NCBI GenBank assembly: GCA_017524615.1
Contig: JAFXVJ010000057.1
Span: 1-46,949 of the forward strand
Origin: Clostridia bacterium
GTDB taxonomy: Bacteria > Bacillota > Clostridia > Christensenellales > Aristaeellaceae
Reading direction: 5' to 3'
DNA length: 46,949 bases
The notes beneath the pieces are model-generated. The model had not been told where the DNA came from and did no database searches. It was given only the letters and a program-made list of their open reading frames with translations. Within the stretch, counting starts at the first letter, position 1. Each line of letters opens with the position of its first letter. Below, in pieces: positions 25,109-32,933 of the stretch. The translations under genes were made by a program, and so were the position numbers.

Positions 25109-26332
25109 ATGCTGCCTGAATTGTTGGCCCCCGCCGGGGGCATGGCCCAGCTGCGGGCCGCGCTGCGCTTTGGGGCGGACGCCGTATACGGGGGGCTGCC
25201 CCGCTTTGGCCTCAGGGCTTTTGCGGGAAATTTTACCTGGGAGGAGCTGGAGGACGCGCTTCGGCTGACCCACGGCCTGGGAAAAAAATTCTATCTCACC
25301 CTGAATATCCTGCCGTATCAGGATGAAATGGAGGCCCTGGTGGACGCAGCCCGGCACGCCCGGAAACTGGGGGTGGACGCGGCGCTGGTCAGCGATCTGG
25401 GGGCTTTTTTGGCGCTGCGCCGCGCGGTGCCGGAGCTGAAGCTGCACATCAGCACCCAGGCCAACACCCTGAACGCCGAAGCGGCGCTGTTTTATTACGC
25501 GCATGGGGCGGAAAGGATCGTGCTGGCCCGGGAGCTGTCCCTCAAGCGCATTGCCGATCTGCGACGGGCGCTGCCGGACGGACTGCAATTGGAATCCTTC
25601 GTCCACGGAGCCATGTGCATGAGCTATTCCGGGCGATGCATGCTGTCCGATCACCTGACGGGCCGGGGCGGGAATCGGGGCGCCTGCGCCCAGCCCTGCC
25701 GCTGGGAATACGCCCTGGTGGAGAAAAAAAGGCCGGGGGAATACTGGCCCATCGAGGAGGATGCGCGGGGCACCTATCTTTTGTCCGCCTACGATCTGAA
25801 CATGCTGTCCCACCTGCCGGACTTAGCGGCCGCCGGCGTCGGCAGCCTGAAAATCGAGGGCCGCATGAAAACGGAATACTACGTGGCCACCGTGGTGGGC
25901 GCGTACCGCCGGGCGCTGGACGCGCTGGCAGTCAGCCGGGAAGCCTATGACGCGCTGCTGCCGGAATTGGAGGGCGAGGTGCGCAAGGCCAGCCACCGGG
26001 CCTTCAACACCGGGTTTTATTACGGCCCGCCCGCGCCCATGGCCGGCGCCGCCGGCTTCACCCAGGATATGGAATACGTGGCCCGGGTGGAGGATGCCCG
26101 GGACGGTCGGGCGCTGCTTCACCTGAAAAACCGGTTTTATGTGGGCGATATCCTGGAATTGCTGTGCCCCGCCGGCGCGTTTCCCTTCCGGGTGGAAAGC
26201 ATCACGCTGGCCGATACCGGCGAGCAAAGGGACACGGTGTCCGTGGCCGGGCAGCGGGTGTGGATCCCCTTGCCCCACCCGGCGGCGGCAGGCGATTTCC
26301 TGCGGGGCCCCAACCGCAACCATCAGGGCTGA
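25109..26332 (+). CDS. Peptidase U32 family protein
   Basis: 407 residues. N-terminal ELLAPAGGMAQLRAALRFGADAVYGG is the signature opening of U32 proteins. The centre has the family signature ESFVHGAMCMSYSGRCMLSDHLTGR-type block followed by NRGACAQPCRW; the cysteines here match the iron-sulfur cluster ligands in U32 proteins that hydroxylate RNA. KIEGRMKTEYYVATVVGAYR follows. Characterised members (TrhP, RlhA) help form 5-hydroxyuridine in tRNA or 5-hydroxycytidine in rRNA using prephenate; older annotation calls them collagenase-like proteases. A role in tRNA hydroxylation is the more likely one. ATG 25109 follows AAGGAGAGG; expression is from a consensus promoter. Confidence 0.9.
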   Translation: MLPELLAPAGGMAQLRAALRFGADAVYGGLPRFGLRAFAGNFTWEELEDALRLTHGLGKKFYLTLNILPYQDEMEALVDAARHARKLGVDAALVSDLGAFLALRRAVPELKLHISTQANTLNAEAALFYYAHGAERIVLARELSLKRIADLRRALPDGLQLESFVHGAMCMSYSGRCMLSDHLTGRGGNRGACAQPCRWEYALVEKKRPGEYWPIEEDARGTYLLSAYDLNMLSHLPDLAAAGVGSLKIEGRMKTEYYVATVVGAYRRALDALAVSREAYDALLPELEGEVRKASHRAFNTGFYYGPPAPMAGAAGFTQDMEYVARVEDARDGRALLHLKNRFYVGDILELLCPAGAFPFRVESITLADTGEQRDTVSVAGQRVWIPLPHPAAAGDFLRGPNRNHQG

Positions 26333-26504
26333 CCCCCCTTTCCCGTGTATGCTGCCGATGCGCAGCGGAAAAGCCGGGATTTGTGTGACGTGTAGGATCA
26401 GCGCGGCTTTGGCGCGGAACCTGAGACCCGCGTGGATCTGTTCATACTATTTCGCGTTCTAAAACACAATTCGCAAAGAGTGAGATAAGATCGGTAGGAC
26501 GAGG

Positions 26505-26749
26505 CAGGGGCCTTCGCGGCCCCTGAACCCCGCGCCAGGGGATGATCCCCTGGACCCACTCCTCGCGAAGCTGCTTGATCGATAGACCCAAGAAATCGTC
26601 GCGTGTTACGCTGGAATTACGGAAAGCTTGAGAGCTTCTGGCCCAATGAAAGCCGGGATCATCCTCAGAAAAAAGCGAGCTTTTCCCTGGGGATGATCCC
26701 CCGGCTTTCCCCGGATGCATCGCATCCGGGTTGGCCGCTTTCAGCGGCC
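26505..26749. repeat. Hairpin-rich intergenic segment
   Basis: Four strong stem-loops lie in the gene-free stretch 26333-27088: CAGGGGCC/GGCCCCTG (26505-26525), the perfect palindrome CCAGGGGAT-G-ATCCCCTGG (26535-26553), CCCGGATGC/GCATCCGGG (26710-26730) and GGCCGCT/AGCGGCC (26733-26749). GGGGATGATCCCC also recurs at about 26690-26702. Open frames here are short, without ribosome binding sites or recognisable domains. The segment may be a structured RNA, the remains of a mobile element or a folded repeat; I see no gene. Confidence 0.5.
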
Positions 26750-27088
26750 GGGCCAGAAGCTATACGATGATCACCGCCGTTATAGCGCCCTTTCTGGTTC
26801 TCTTTCGGGCTAAAGAGAATGCCCCGTCGTCCCTTTGCTCTTTTTTCATCCTTGCCAATTTGGAGCTTAAATGGTTGAAAGATACGGAGCGTTTTTTTCG
26901 TGCTGGCTAAGCGGAACGAAGGAAGGCGCAGCATCGCCGCGTTCACCGCAGGGATGCACTGCCTGAACGAAAAAGACGCCCAAAGATGTAAGATTTCAGA
27001 AGAAGAATAGCATCAGTCCGCAAGAGCAGATACAAACAGTATAAAATTTCCCCTTTGGCGCATGCTACAGCCGAAGGGGTGATTTTGT

Positions 27089-27550
27089 ATGCGGAAAGCG
27101 CGCTGGGCCGCGTGGCTGTTATGCCTTCTGGTGATCGCAAATGTGGCGGGCGGCGCCCTGGGAGAAGAAACGCTGTATATCCGGGTGGTGGGCCGGGACG
27201 ATTCAGTGGCGGGGCAGGCGGAAAAGCTGCGGGTGCGGGACGCGGCGCTGCTCCTGTGCCATGGGGATCGGGCGGCCGTCATCGCCGCGCTGCCCCGTGT
27301 TTCCCGGGCGGCTCAGGCCATCGCTCCCTGCCGGGTGTCGCTGCGTCCCTGGCGGCCTGCCGATGACCTGCCCGCGGCCATGACGCTGTATATCACGGTC
27401 GGGCCCGCACGGGGCCGCAACTGGTGGGGGGTCCTGTATGACGGCGCTCTGCGCATGGCCCGGGCGGGCGGCGATGCGCCGGAAAGCGAACAGGTTCAGT
27501 TCGTGTGGCCGGTGTGGGACTGGCTCCGGAGCCTGCTGGGTATTTTCTGA
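27089..27550 (+). CDS. spoIIR: Stage II sporulation protein R (SpoIIR)-like
   Basis: 153 residues. A signal peptide (hydrophobic 7-23, possible cleavage near GGALG) precedes a domain with the SpoIIR pattern: YIRVVGRDDSVAGQAEKLRVRDA matches the IRxHVIANSDS-x-x-DQ-x-LKxxVRDA block, and GRNWWGVLYDGA matches the invariant NWWCVLFPP segment, followed by VQFVWPVWDW. SpoIIR is secreted from the forespore and triggers SpoIIGA to process pro-sigma E. The protein is shorter than usual (about 200) and the Cys of NWWC is Gly here, so it may be diverged. GAAGGGGTG precedes ATG 27089. The likely sigma-F promoter was not identified. Confidence 0.72.
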   Translation: MRKARWAAWLLCLLVIANVAGGALGEETLYIRVVGRDDSVAGQAEKLRVRDAALLLCHGDRAAVIAALPRVSRAAQAIAPCRVSLRPWRPADDLPAAMTLYITVGPARGRNWWGVLYDGALRMARAGGDAPESEQVQFVWPVWDWLRSLLGIF

Positions 27551-27586
27551 TCAAACGGGCGTTTTCCTCCTCCGGCTGTGAACCAT

Positions 27587-27615
27587 TTGCTTTTCTCCAC
27601 CGTCTTATGTATAAT
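27587..27615 (+). promoter_or_regulatory. Promoter of CapA-like gene
   Basis: TTGCTT (27587-27592), 17 bases, TATAAT (27610-27615), 22 bases before the start codon. Confidence 0.75.
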
Positions 27616-27637
27616 GAGGGGGGAGGGGATACGCGCC

Positions 27638-28687
27638 ATGAAACGGATACTGACACTGCTGATGGGATGTCTGATGACGCTTTCCATCGCCCGGGCGGAC
27701 ACGGTAACCCTGTCCTTCGTGGGGGACTGCAGCATCGGCGAGCGGGTGGAAAGCGCCGAGCTGCCGGGCAATTATACCCTGACCCTGGCCGAAAAGGGCT
27801 ACGAATGGCCCTTTTCCCTGGTACGGGACTGCCTGGAGGCGGATGATTTCACCTTCGCAAACAACGAGGTGGTGTTCACCGCCCGGAAAAACCACCTGGA
27901 CAAACGCACCAATCTGAAGGGGCCGGGGGAAAACGCGCAGGCGTACCTGTATTCCGGCATTGACGCGGTGAACACCGCCAACAACCATGCCATGGATTTT
28001 TATCTGGAGGGCTACGACGATACCCTGACTGCCCTGGACACCTATGGCATCAACCATTTCGGCACCCTGTACCCCGACACCAACCGGGAGCGGGATTATC
28101 TGGGCATTTATGATGTGGGCGACCTCCGGATAGGCGTCATGGGCTTTTCCTATCCCCAGGACAGCGACATAGACCGCATTTCCATGCGGGCACAGGCCCT
28201 GCGCGGCGCCGGCTGCGCCCTGGTGATCGTCAGCCTGCACTGGGGCCGGGAGGTGAGCGACACGCCGGAAAACTGGCAGTTTTCCTACGCCCGGAAGGTG
28301 ATCGACGCCGGGGCTGACGTGCTGTGGGGCCATGGGCCCCATATCCTGCAGCAGGTTCAGTTTTATCAGGGCAAGCCCATCTTCTACAGTACCGGCAATT
28401 TTACCTTCGGCTCCATGAGCGCCGTGGACCCCGATACCGGTATTTTCCAGCTGCGTTATGAAGTGACGGAAGGGACGCCTCAGCTGGTGAATTTCACCGT
28501 CATCCCCTGCCGCACCCAGGGCCACGCCGATTTCCGGCCCTATCCGCTGACCGATGCCGATGAACGGCGCAAGCTGCTGACCAAGCTGATCTATCGCCGC
28601 TGGGTGGACGGCATGCAGAACCTGCCCGCGTCCTTTGCCGATACCGGCAGCGTGGATCTGCAGAACGGTTTCCTGCCGCAAGAGTGA
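27638..28687 (+). CDS. CapA family protein (PGA-synthesis-type phosphoesterase)
   Basis: 349 residues. A short signal peptide (hydrophobic 5-18, cleavage probably near ARA) precedes a CapA domain (PF09587), a calcineurin-like metallophosphoesterase relative: LSFVGDCSIGE, FANNEVVFT, VNTANNHAMDFYLEG, LVIVSLHWGREV and WGHGPHILQQVQFYQGKPIFYSTGNF are the ordered family motifs with their Asp, Asn and His metal ligands. CapA takes part in poly-gamma-glutamate capsule synthesis in Bacillus, but many clostridial members stand alone with unknown role; no capBC is here. ATG 27638 follows a GGGGGGAGGGG run; an in-frame ATG at 27578 is upstream of the promoter. A terminator follows. Confidence 0.9.
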   Translation: MKRILTLLMGCLMTLSIARADTVTLSFVGDCSIGERVESAELPGNYTLTLAEKGYEWPFSLVRDCLEADDFTFANNEVVFTARKNHLDKRTNLKGPGENAQAYLYSGIDAVNTANNHAMDFYLEGYDDTLTALDTYGINHFGTLYPDTNRERDYLGIYDVGDLRIGVMGFSYPQDSDIDRISMRAQALRGAGCALVIVSLHWGREVSDTPENWQFSYARKVIDAGADVLWGHGPHILQQVQFYQGKPIFYSTGNFTFGSMSAVDPDTGIFQLRYEVTEGTPQLVNFTVIPCRTQGHADFRPYPLTDADERRKLLTKLIYRRWVDGMQNLPASFADTGSVDLQNGFLPQE

Positions 28688-28700
28688 CGATATAGCCGGA

Positions 28701-28738
28701 CGCCGGGGGCCTGATCTCCCCCGGCGCTTTCCTTTTCA
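28701..28738 (+). terminator. Rho-independent terminator
   Basis: Perfect 9-bp stem CGCCGGGGG/CCCCCGGCG (28701-28709, 28718-28726) followed by CTTTCCTTTTC, just after the CapA-like gene. Confidence 0.8.
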
Positions 28739-28790
28739 TCCGGTCATAACCAACCGCACGGCCGCATACCCTGCTCCGGGAGGCGGAGCC

Positions 28791-29606
28791 ATGGGTTACG
28801 CGGCTTTCTTCGGTGTCCTGGCGGGGGCCATGATCGCATATCCATCGGAGGCGGTCCGGGCGGCGTCCGATGCGCTGGGGCTTTGGGCCGGGGCCATCGC
28901 GCCGGTGCTGGGGCCCTTCATGGCCTGCATGCTGATGATCGTCTCCCGGCTGCCGGTGCGGCCGTGGGCCCGCGTGCTGCTGTCCTGGCTGTGCGGATCA
29001 CCGGGCGGCGCGAAGCTGATGCGGGCGGCGGGGGTATCGGGCCGCGCCGCGCTGCGCATGGCGGCCATGACCGGCACCATGAGCCCCATGTTTTTTCTGG
29101 GCACGCTGAGCGTCTGGCTGGGAGATCCCGCCGCGGGGCGGCTGATGCTGGCCTGTCATCTGGTAGGGGCGCTGGCGCTGGGGCTGTGCATTCCCGCCGG
29201 AGAAGCGGCTCCCGGCCCGCCGCCTGCGCCTGTGCCGCTGGCCGCGGCTCTGCGGGACACCGCCCTGGCCCTGATGGCTGTGGCCGGGTGCATGATGCTG
29301 GGCAGCGTGGCGGCCCGCATGGCTGTCTGCGCGCTGCCGGGGATGCCCCCCGCCGTGAGCGCCGCACTGCAGTGCATGCTGGAAATCACCGCCGGGGTCA
29401 AGGCGCTCATCGCCCTGAGCCCTCCCTTTGCCGTGCCGCTGGTCTGCGCCGTCTGCTCCTTTGGCGGGCTTTCCCTGCTCATGCAAAACGCCGCCTTCTG
29501 GCAGGAAGGCGGCGTAGGCATGGGTTCATTATGCGCGCTGCGGGCCATGCACGGCATTCTGTCGGGAGCGCTGTGCTTTCTGGCCTGGCAGCTGATGGGA
29601 TTATGA
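28791..29606 (+). CDS. ylbJ: YlbJ-like sporulation integral membrane protein
   Basis: 271 residues with about eight hydrophobic segments. GLWAGAIAPVLGPFMACMLM, then GSPGGAKLMRAAGVSGRAALRMAAMTGTMSPMFFLG, matches the nucleoside-recognition (Gate) domain pattern of YlbJ/SpmA-type proteins (GxPxGAKL...E-x(4)-T-x-SPLF-x-G), and HLVGALALGLC matches their next helix. YlbJ is required for spore cortex formation in Bacillus. It is shorter than YlbJ (about 400), lacking part of the C-terminus. With the SpoIIR-like gene 1.7 kb upstream it supports a spore-forming lineage. ATG 28791 follows GGGAGGCGG. A general Gate-domain transporter is an alternative. Confidence 0.68.
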   Translation: MGYAAFFGVLAGAMIAYPSEAVRAASDALGLWAGAIAPVLGPFMACMLMIVSRLPVRPWARVLLSWLCGSPGGAKLMRAAGVSGRAALRMAAMTGTMSPMFFLGTLSVWLGDPAAGRLMLACHLVGALALGLCIPAGEAAPGPPPAPVPLAAALRDTALALMAVAGCMMLGSVAARMAVCALPGMPPAVSAALQCMLEITAGVKALIALSPPFAVPLVCAVCSFGGLSLLMQNAAFWQEGGVGMGSLCALRAMHGILSGALCFLAWQLMGL

Positions 29607-30515
29607 TCCGGCATAAGCCAGTATGCCGGACGGTATGAATCCCCGGGCCTGCTGACCGTTGATGGTGGTTTCGATATAATCCCAATTCTGGCCCTGGGGC
29701 GTGGTCACGGTGGTCAGGAAGGTCACCGCCGCGCCTTGCTGCAGCCAGATCATGGCGGTGTTGGCCACCATGGGATCGTCCGTCATGGGGCAGGCCTGGG
29801 TAACGGTTTCCGGCTGATAGGCAAATTTCAGCGTGGGCAGATTGGCGGCATAGCCGGGGATCAGCGCGCCGTCAATGTACCCCACCCGCATGGCGTTGGT
29901 ATCCGTTCCGCAGCAGATCAGCAGCCATCCGTTTTCCCAGCCGCAGGACCAAACCGCGCTGCTGGTATCCACCTGCGCCCGGCCGTCATTGCCCCGCCAG
30001 GCCTGATAGCTCGGCGCGGCATACACGGGCAGCTGATTGCCCCGGGGCAGGGAAACGCGCTGGAAGCCCAGCAGGATCACGGAATCATCCGCGGTGTTCA
30101 CCGGCGCGGGGATTTCCATGTTCCTGTAGCATTTCCGATCGGGATTGTGCCACGGTTCGCCATTGGCATCCATCTGGGCCGCCACCTTTTTGATGGTGGT
30201 ATAATTGTCCCATTCCAGATTGGACAGCACATTGTATACCATCGTTTGGTTGTCCGGATTGTCATTGGGCGTGTACCAGGAGAACTGGCGGAACCAGGTA
30301 TCGTATTCCCCGCCCTCCCCGAACACAAATCCGTGCCGGGCCATGATTTCGTTGAACATATAGGACAGGGATTCCCGGTCCCACACCCACAGTTCCTCTT
30401 CGGTGATGACCCGGGTGTCGCTGCCCGGCAGCAGATATGCGGATTCCTCCGCCGCGGCAGAGCAAACCAGCACCGCGCAAAGCAGCAGCACAAAGAAACG
30501 CAGAAAGACCTTCAT
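29601..30515 (-). CDS. Secreted YARHG-domain protein
   Basis: 304 residues. A signal peptide (hydrophobic 5-20, cleavage near SAAA) precedes a YARHG domain (about 25-95: YLLPGSDTRVITEEEL, FNEIMARHGFVFGEGGEYDTWFRQFSWY), which is the family signature. A linker and a C-terminal SH3-like region (about 160-304) end in TPQGQNWDYIETTINGQQARGFIP, where SH3b domains have a G-W-x-Y motif. YARHG proteins are exported cell-wall or surface proteins of unknown role; SH3-like domains often bind peptidoglycan. AAAGGAGC precedes ATG 30515. The stop overlaps the last bases of the convergent YlbJ-like gene by six bases. Confidence 0.8.
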   Translation of the reverse strand: MKVFLRFFVLLLCAVLVCSAAAEESAYLLPGSDTRVITEEELWVWDRESLSYMFNEIMARHGFVFGEGGEYDTWFRQFSWYTPNDNPDNQTMVYNVLSNLEWDNYTTIKKVAAQMDANGEPWHNPDRKCYRNMEIPAPVNTADDSVILLGFQRVSLPRGNQLPVYAAPSYQAWRGNDGRAQVDTSSAVWSCGWENGWLLICCGTDTNAMRVGYIDGALIPGYAANLPTLKFAYQPETVTQACPMTDDPMVANTAMIWLQQGAAVTFLTTVTTPQGQNWDYIETTINGQQARGFIPSGILAYAGS

Positions 30516-30574
30516 GATCCGATGCTCCTTTCTATGCGCATCAAGCGTGAATGATTCAGGTTACTTGCGTCTTG

Positions 30575-30603
30575 ATTGTATAATAACGGACACGGCATGT
30601 CAA
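30575..30603 (-). promoter_or_regulatory. Promoter of YARHG gene
   Basis: On the minus strand TTGACA (30598-30603), 17 bases, TACAAT (30575-30580), 60 bases upstream of the ATG. No other feature was seen in the divergent gap 30604-30805. Confidence 0.85.
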
Positions 30604-30805
30604 TAGCCTGGGCCGCGATATTGCCTCCGGGGATGTAAATTTTCCTGTTTTGCATGGCGGAGAGAAAAACCGGCGGCCCGGCGCAGCCCTGCACACAGGC
30701 AGCCTCTTCCTCCGGCAGTCCATGCATTCTTTTCCCCGATAAAGAAAGGAAATCCATCAAAAACGGAGAATGAAACAAGGAATACGCGCCTGAAAGGAGC
30801 CCCCT

Positions 30806-31486
30806 ATGCGGATCTTACTGGTGGAGGATGAAAAAGGCATTTCATCAGCGATATGCCAGGTGCTGAAGAAAGGGAATTTCTCCGTGGACCCGGTATATAC
30901 GGGCACCGACGGGCTGGACTACGCCCTGTCTGGCATATACGACGCCATCGTCCTGGACGTGATGCTGCCGGGAATGGATGGCTTTTCCGTGCTGAAGCGG
31001 CTGCGGGCGGAGGGGGTGAAAACCCCGGTGTGCATGCTGACGGCCCGATCCGGCCTGGAGGACCGGGTGCACGGCCTGGAGAGCGGGGCGGATTATTACC
31101 TGCCCAAGCCCTTTCAGATGCAGGAATTGACCGCCTGCCTGCGGGCCATTACCCGCCGCAAGGAGGACATGCCGGTGATGGAGCTGGCCTTTGGCGACAT
31201 TGCCCTGAACCAGCAGGAAGCCAGGCTGGTCTGCAAAACCACCGGCCAATCGGTGAAGCTGGGCGCCAAGGAATACCAACTGCTGGAATTGTTTTTACGC
31301 AATCCCCGTCAAATCCTGCCCAGGGAAACGCTGTTCGATCGGGTTTGGGGCTATGAAAGTGAAGCGGATTACAGCAATCTGGAAGTCTATTTGTCCTTTG
31401 TGCGCAAGAAGCTCAGCTTTGTGGGCTCCACCCTCAAAATCAAGGCGTCCCGGGGCATTGGCTACGGGCTGGAGGAAAACGCATGA
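30806..31486 (+). CDS. OmpR/PhoB-type response regulator
   Basis: 226 residues. A receiver domain (1-115) shows acidic VEDEKG, phospho-acceptor D51 in AIVLDVMLPGMDG, Thr in MLTAR and K101 in YYLPKPF. A winged-helix DNA-binding domain (about 130-224) contains LGAKEYQLLELFLRNPRQILPRETLFDRVWG and SFVRKKLSFVGS...GIGYGL, the OmpR/PhoB signature. AAAGGAGC precedes ATG 30806. The stop codon overlaps the histidine kinase start (ATGA), so both are translated together. Target genes cannot be read from the sequence; neighbours encode surface proteins and hydrolases. Confidence 0.95.
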   Translation: MRILLVEDEKGISSAICQVLKKGNFSVDPVYTGTDGLDYALSGIYDAIVLDVMLPGMDGFSVLKRLRAEGVKTPVCMLTARSGLEDRVHGLESGADYYLPKPFQMQELTACLRAITRRKEDMPVMELAFGDIALNQQEARLVCKTTGQSVKLGAKEYQLLELFLRNPRQILPRETLFDRVWGYESEADYSNLEVYLSFVRKKLSFVGSTLKIKASRGIGYGLEENA

Positions 31487-32769
31487 TCAGAAAGCTCAGG
31501 CTCAGGCTCACCCTGCTGGTGCTGGCGGGTCTGCTGCTGGCGTCCGCGGGGGTGGTGGCGGCCATCAACGCCATGAACTGGCGGGACCTGCAAGCCCAGG
31601 CCAGCACCGTGCTGGATATGCTGGCGGAGAACGGCGGGGCGCGTCCGCTGCCGGGAGAGGGCAATCCGGAATGGAACGGCAAGCGCTGGAACGGTGCGGA
31701 TAGCCGAACGCCGTCCGCCGACACGCCGAATACGAACGGCAATCCGCGCGCCCGGTCCCGGGAAACGATGAACGCCGCCAGCCTGTCCAATTTTTACACG
31801 GTACAGCTGGACGAAGCCGGGGAAATCACCGGCTGGACCAGCGACCGCACGGAACTGTATTCCGACGAGGACGTGGCCGGGACCGTCGCGGCGGCCCGGG
31901 CGGCGGGCACGGAAACGGGCCGCATCGGCACGCTGTTTTTCCGCTGGGCCCAGGACGGCCGCATGCTGATCGTGGTGGACCAGCAGCTGGAAATCCGGAA
32001 TGCCCGAAATGTGCTGCGCCTGACCGTGCTGGTGGCCGTGATCGAGGACGCCATCCTGAGCGCCGGCGCCGTGTGGCTCATCCGGCGCATGGTCCGCCCG
32101 GTGGATGAGGCCATGGAAAAGCAGAAGCAATTCGTGTGGGACGCCAGCCACGAATTGAAAACGCCCCTGGCGGTCATTTCCGCCAACGCGCAGGCGCTGG
32201 CCGAAGAAACAGGGCCCAGCAAGCCCCTGGCATACATTCAGTCCGAGGTGGAGCGCTCGGATCAGCTGATCCAAAGCCTGCTCACCCTGGCCCGGATGGA
32301 AAAGGGCGCCGCGCCTGCCATGCATGAAAAATTCGACCTGAGCCGGGCGGTCATGGAGGTGGCCCTGCCCTTTGAAAGCGCGATGTTTGAAGCCGGCAAA
32401 CGCATGGAAACGAACGTGCCCGACGGTATTTTCTATACCGGCGACGAGGGCATGATCAAGCAGCTTGCCGTGATCCTGCTCAGCAATGCCCAGAAGTATT
32501 CCGATGAACACGGGCAGGTGTTTCTGTCCCTGGAAGCCCGGGGCGATCGGCGAACGCTGACGGTGCGCAACACCGGCCCCGCCATTCCCCGGGAGGCGCA
32601 GGCGCGCATTTTCGACCGCTTCTATCGGGTGGATTCCTCCCATAACCGGGCCATTGAAGGCAACGGCCTGGGCCTGGCCATCGCCCAAAGCATCGTCCGC
32701 GCTCACAAAGGGAAAATCTCCGTCCATAGCGAAGAAGGAAAGGGAACTGCTTTTACGGTCACTTTATAG
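31483..32769 (+). CDS. Sensor histidine kinase
   Basis: 428 residues. Membrane segments at 8-28 and about 178-200 bracket an extracytoplasmic sensor region of about 150 residues that has an odd Asn/Arg/Gly-rich stretch (about 55-92). HisKA follows with phospho-acceptor H223 in DASHELKTPLAV, and a HATPase domain with N-box LLSNAQKYSDEHG, F/G boxes IFDRFYRVDSSHNRAIEGNGLGLAIAQ and the final GKGTAFTV. There is no clear HAMP domain between the second segment and HisKA. Cognate to the regulator encoded immediately upstream. The signal it senses is unknown. Confidence 0.95.
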   Translation: MIRKLRLRLTLLVLAGLLLASAGVVAAINAMNWRDLQAQASTVLDMLAENGGARPLPGEGNPEWNGKRWNGADSRTPSADTPNTNGNPRARSRETMNAASLSNFYTVQLDEAGEITGWTSDRTELYSDEDVAGTVAAARAAGTETGRIGTLFFRWAQDGRMLIVVDQQLEIRNARNVLRLTVLVAVIEDAILSAGAVWLIRRMVRPVDEAMEKQKQFVWDASHELKTPLAVISANAQALAEETGPSKPLAYIQSEVERSDQLIQSLLTLARMEKGAAPAMHEKFDLSRAVMEVALPFESAMFEAGKRMETNVPDGIFYTGDEGMIKQLAVILLSNAQKYSDEHGQVFLSLEARGDRRTLTVRNTGPAIPREAQARIFDRFYRVDSSHNRAIEGNGLGLAIAQSIVRAHKGKISVHSEEGKGTAFTVTL

Positions 32770-32844
32770 CTGCCTGCCGGCATGATGGGAGGAGCGCGCC
32801 GAACCTGCGCGCCCCCGGACGCATCCCGGGAGTATGAACCGTCA

Positions 32845-32880
32845 AAATGGCCATAGCGGACATGCCCGCTATGGCCATTT
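32845..32880. terminator. Bidirectional terminator-like hairpin
   Basis: Perfect 15-bp stem AAATGGCCATAGCGG (32845-32859)/CCGCTATGGCCATTT (32866-32880) between the convergent kinase and carboxylesterase genes. T runs are short on both strands, but position and stability argue for a shared terminator. Confidence 0.65.
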
Positions 32881-32933
32881 GTAATTCATATCAAGGGCCA
32901 AGCCCCCATTTTCCCGGTCTGTCCTGATAATGC

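Noticed and set aside
26442-26946. Two minus-strand frames in the hairpin-rich gap
   Set aside because: Composition is repetitive, they cross perfect palindromes, and no start signal or recognisable domain is present.
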